Source of the DNA: Desulfurococcales archaeon
Lineage (GTDB): Archaea; Thermoproteota; Thermoprotei_A; Sulfolobales; Desulfurococcaceae
DNA: 9,347 nucleotides
Direction of reading: 5' to 3'
Assembly (NCBI GenBank): GCA_015522345.1
Contig: WAML01000194.1
Location: forward strand, 1 to 9,347
Every line of letters starts with the position of its first letter. The first letter of the stretch is position 1. Below, in pieces: positions 6,897-9,347 of the stretch. A program made the translations under genes and the position numbers. The notes beneath the pieces are model-generated. The model searched no databases, was not told where the DNA came from, and saw nothing but the letters and a program-made list of their open reading frames with translations.

Positions 6897-8591
6897 GTGA
6901 ACTGTAGATACATTGTAATAATTATTGTACTATCTATGCTCTTGTTGCAGTTAGTGTCTTCGTATACAGCCAATGCAGTATATAGCAAGATCTTTATAGT
7001 ATATGCACCAGGATTCGATTATTCAAAGGCTCTAAATTACATAGAGAATAATACAGTAATTACTGGCTCTAGTGTTGTAAAACTTTATCCTCAGCCAATA
7101 TATACACAGTTGTTTTACCAGCTCATGATATTGAGTGGCGGTAACTATAGTTTAAGCGAAGGAGTTCCTTTGGAGCATAGAGTACTTTATTGGAATAAAT
7201 CATTAATCGATCCCGTAGAATTAGTAGATCAAGAGATAATTAATGAATTATGGGGTTCTAGTGAAACAACTTTTGTATACGTAGATAGTGTGAGCCCCAT
7301 TAACCATACAAGAACTATTAATCCCTACTATTTATACGATAAAAAATCAATTCCACCAACAGTTTTCAAAATAAAACTTGGCGAGAGAACCTACTGGGAT
7401 CTCATTGGCGCGTATTTGAAAGTTTACAAGGAAGGAGATAATTATGTAATCGATATAGAGGGTTATGTTAAAGAAAACTTTACAGAGGCGCTAGAGACCC
7501 GTCCTATAGAATTGAATGTATCTAGTGAAACAGCCCGCGTTAATGGAGTTTTCAGAATAGTATTCAAGTTATTCGAGCTAGGAGGTAATGAAGTACTTCT
7601 TGTAACGCCGGGTTCCTATGCCTACGGCGAAGGACTTTCCAAATACTATGAAGACTATAGAAATACCCTAGTACTTAGCTTTGTATTGGAGCCAGACGAA
7701 CTAGCTATTATTTCGGAAAATACTGAGGCAATTAAATGGTTGCTGAACTACACTATGAACAGTTACGAAGATGTAGTTAAGTATGTGTTTAAGAGAGCTG
7801 TAAAAACTATTGCTTTCATAAACTACCCATTCTTTTCAGAAATACAAGTACTCAGAAAATATGTTAGTAGAAGCGTTTTTGAAGATATAGAGAAACTTGT
7901 GTATGAGAGTTTTGCAAGAATTTTAGATATAATATACATGAAGTATCCTAAAGGAGCTATCATAGAAGTAATATCTCCCTACACCTACACATACTCTGTT
8001 AAAGAAATTACTATTAATGCAGAAATCATTGCCCCCGGTATCATGGAGTATAGGGAAAAAGTTGTTGGTGAGCTAAGTAGGAATAATATTACATACCAAG
8101 TAATTAGCGTTAATAACAAAAACTATGTTCTTTATGTACCATTGAAAGTCTCTATAAATGGCTTACCCGCGATCTATTATGGATATAAACTTGTTTATCC
8201 CAGAACCTATAGTAGATCTACTATACTGCCATCATTAGCCGTTATTGAAGAACTAACTATGCTGTCTAGAGCAGTACCCTATAGTATACTGGATTATATT
8301 GTTGAAGTAGATAAGTTAAGAGATAAGGTAGTAGAATTAAATGCTACAGCACGCGATCTAAATGCTAGTATTAGAAATCTTATGGATGAAATAGATAGTC
8401 TAAAGCTCTACATAGGTAATATAAATTCTACTAGGGCAGAATTAGAAGAAGAAATCAGGAACTTGACTACTCAGCTAAAGAGGTTGAAAGAAGAAAGAGA
8501 ACAAATAATGATATACTTGACTGCAGGGATTGCAAGCATTATAGTATTAGCAATAGTATTGGTAGTAATTATAAAGAAATCGTTTAAGTAA
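6897..8591 (+). CDS. Stalked membrane-anchored protein with a degenerate phosphodiesterase/AlkP-like ectodomain (about 564 aa)
   Basis: Starting from GTG 6897, residues 1-27 are a signal peptide (IVIIIVLSMLLLQLV, likely cut after ANA). Residues 28 to about 400 follow the layout of archaeal type I phosphodiesterase/nucleotide pyrophosphatase proteins (alkaline phosphatase superfamily). There is an opening strand KIFIVYAPGFDYSKAL, an inserted beta region with VNGVFRIVFKLFEL and a VTPGSYAYG turn, then IAFINYPFFSEIQ, a long helix, and AIIEVISPYT. The catalytic motifs look lost: the usual D-G reads P38-G, D-x3-H reads S314-x3-V318, and S-D-H-G reads S360-P-Y-T. Residues 469-537 are a continuous heptad coiled coil, 539-559 a membrane helix, and the tail is KKSFK. 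There are about 12 N-glycosylation sequons and one cysteine (in the signal peptide). The protein is probably a non-enzymatic surface receptor, binding or structural protein. The family call is by eye. A GTG at 6888 would add three residues. Confidence 0.88.
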   Translation: MNCRYIVIIIVLSMLLLQLVSSYTANAVYSKIFIVYAPGFDYSKALNYIENNTVITGSSVVKLYPQPIYTQLFYQLMILSGGNYSLSEGVPLEHRVLYWNKSLIDPVELVDQEIINELWGSSETTFVYVDSVSPINHTRTINPYYLYDKKSIPPTVFKIKLGERTYWDLIGAYLKVYKEGDNYVIDIEGYVKENFTEALETRPIELNVSSETARVNGVFRIVFKLFELGGNEVLLVTPGSYAYGEGLSKYYEDYRNTLVLSFVLEPDELAIISENTEAIKWLLNYTMNSYEDVVKYVFKRAVKTIAFINYPFFSEIQVLRKYVSRSVFEDIEKLVYESFARILDIIYMKYPKGAIIEVISPYTYTYSVKEITINAEIIAPGIMEYREKVVGELSRNNITYQVISVNNKNYVLYVPLKVSINGLPAIYYGYKLVYPRTYSRSTILPSLAVIEELTMLSRAVPYSILDYIVEVDKLRDKVVELNATARDLNASIRNLMDEIDSLKLYIGNINSTRAELEEEIRNLTTQLKRLKEEREQIMIYLTAGIASIIVLAIVLVVIIKKSFK

Positions 8592-8602
8592 GAATACTAT
8601 TA

Positions 8603-8610
8603 TTGTTTTT
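8603..8610 (+). terminator. T-rich stretch in the convergent gap
   Basis: The 32-bp gap between the stop of the phosphodiesterase-like gene (8589-8591) and the stop of the convergent YdjM-like gene contains a short T-rich run (TTGTTTTT). U-rich tracts are the usual archaeal termination signal. The run is short and no hairpin precedes it, so the call is tentative. Confidence 0.3.
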
Positions 8611-8623
8611 ATAGTTCTCTCTA

Positions 8624-9109
8624 CTATAACGGAAGTATATTGTTACCTAGTACTTCATTAATCCAATATAGTATGAATAAAGCTCCAATTAAAATCCCAA
8701 TAATATTTACTGCTATACCATTGGATTTAAATGATGCTACCCTGAATCTATGGTTAGATATTGGATAGAGTATGTAGACTCCTTTAATAGTTAGTGAATC
8801 ACATAATATATGTAGTAGCCAAGAACCCCCAAATACTATCATTGTTTTAAGTAAAAATACTTCTTCACTATATGGTGTAAGAGGGTATTTCCTATAGATT
8901 AAACCTATAATAATTGATCCCACGGCTATAGTAGCTCCTAAAACCCATATATTGTGGAGAAACTTTCTATGCCCATGCCTAAGATCTAGATCTGGGACAT
9001 ATCCTCCTAGCCAGCCTAATACTATTAAATACAGTGTTAGTAATGGTGTATCAATAGAAGAGGCTAAACCTAGTGAAGCACCTATAAATACGTGTACTGA
9101 TCTTTTCAT
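8624..9109 (-). CDS. YdjM/DUF457-family membrane-bound metal-dependent hydrolase-like protein (161 aa)
   Basis: This is an integral membrane protein of the family known as LexA-binding, inner-membrane-associated putative hydrolases (YdjM, DUF457). The family signature is clear. An N-terminal His (H6 in VHVFIGASLG) comes first, then the acidic/His cluster PDLDLRHGHRKFLHN (D40, D42, H45, H47, H52), then HILCDSLTIKG (H100, D104) followed by the conserved YPIS turn. These are the expected metal ligands and all are present, so the protein looks intact. About four hydrophobic helices are visible (roughly 21-38, 53-71, 86-103 and 131-150). The length is normal for the family. The substrate is unknown for archaeal members; by analogy the active site sits at the membrane and could act on a lipid or phosphate ester. 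The gene is convergent with the surface-protein gene and has its own TATA box, so it is probably transcribed independently. Confidence 0.88.
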   Translation of the reverse strand: MKRSVHVFIGASLGLASSIDTPLLTLYLIVLGWLGGYVPDLDLRHGHRKFLHNIWVLGATIAVGSIIIGLIYRKYPLTPYSEEVFLLKTMIVFGGSWLLHILCDSLTIKGVYILYPISNHRFRVASFKSNGIAVNIIGILIGALFILYWINEVLGNNILPL

Positions 9110-9129
9110 AGATAACCACTACATATTAC

Positions 9130-9138
9130 TATAAATAT
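9130..9138 (-). promoter_or_regulatory. TATA box of the YdjM-like gene (leaderless arrangement)
   Basis: On the minus strand ATATTTATA is centred 25 nt before the ATG at 9109. Archaeal TATA boxes sit about 26 nt before the transcript start, so the message should begin at or within a couple of bases of the ATG. No GGTGA ribosome-binding site precedes the ATG, which agrees with leaderless translation. Confidence 0.55.
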
Positions 9139-9175
9139 CTAAGCCGTTATCTGTTGTAGTAATTTAATTATATTG

Positions 9176-9337
9176 TTAATCGCTAAATACTTCCTTTAAC
9201 TTCTTTAAATCATCTACTATAATGCCATAAAGCGGCGGCTCTACATAATATTCTTTCAAAAGTTCTTCTACTACTTCTGGTTCAGAATTCTCTAGAATAT
9301 CCAGAAGTCCTAGGAATACATTATTTAGAAACTTCAT
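9176..9337 (-). CDS. Small acidic hypothetical protein (53 aa, may extend past the window edge)
   Basis: From ATG at 9337 to TAA at 9178-9176 this reads MKFLNNVFLGLLDILENS, an acidic helix (EPEVVEELLKEYY), then PPLYGIIVDDLKKLKEVFSD. It is rich in Glu, Leu and Lys, shows no membrane segment or cysteine, and codon use matches the neighbours. The frame stays open upstream of the ATG to the window edge (codons for S-I-T), and no ribosome-binding site is visible in the few bases available. It may therefore be the C-terminal part of a longer protein or a leaderless small gene. It lies 66 bp upstream of the YdjM-like gene on the same strand, but the TATA box in that gap argues against strict cotranscription. 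I do not recognise the family. Confidence 0.5.
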   Translation of the reverse strand: MKFLNNVFLGLLDILENSEPEVVEELLKEYYVEPPLYGIIVDDLKKLKEVFSD

Positions 9338-9347
9338 TGTAATAGAG

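Noticed and set aside
8952..9134. 60-codon plus-strand open frame
   Set aside because: It is antisense to the YdjM-like gene, whose conserved metal-binding motifs account for this DNA.

Overview
The window looks like the chromosome of a hyperthermophilic Thermoproteota (crenarchaeal) archaeon, most likely Desulfurococcales-like. The clues are AT-rich DNA, almost exclusive AGA/AGG arginine and frequent ATA isoleucine codons, GTG starts behind GGTG(A) ribosome-binding sites, a TATA box about 25 nt from a start codon (leaderless pattern), and big secreted proteins with Thr/Pro or coiled-coil stalks anchored by one C-terminal membrane helix. The genus assignment is inference.

Layout. Positions 1-140 hold the promoter and leader of a giant gene. 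141-5996 (+) encodes a cell-surface protein of about 1950 residues: signal peptide, long Tyr-rich extracytoplasmic region, six-cysteine cluster, two Ig/carboxypeptidase-regulatory-like beta modules, a long helical and partly very hydrophobic region, a Thr/Pro stalk and a C-terminal membrane anchor. 5997-6896 has no intact gene. It holds a strong hairpin just after the giant gene, then what read as two decayed genes, one on the minus strand (about 6049-6607) and one on the plus strand (about 6633-6813), plus a short perfect hairpin and a 10-bp tandem duplication. 6897-8591 (+) encodes a second surface protein. I read it as a type I phosphodiesterase/alkaline-phosphatase-superfamily fold that has lost its catalytic motifs, carried on a textbook coiled-coil stalk with a membrane anchor. 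Convergent to it, 8624-9109 (-) encodes a YdjM/DUF457-type membrane metal-dependent hydrolase with its own TATA box. At the right edge (9176-9337, -) lies a small acidic protein, possibly cut by the window end.

Together: two same-strand genes for anchored exoproteins dominate the window and probably contribute to the cell envelope, but they are about 900 bp apart and each has its own putative promoter, so they are neighbours rather than an obvious operon. The best candidates for something undescribed are the giant protein, which I cannot place in a named family, and the apparently dead phosphodiesterase on a stalk.
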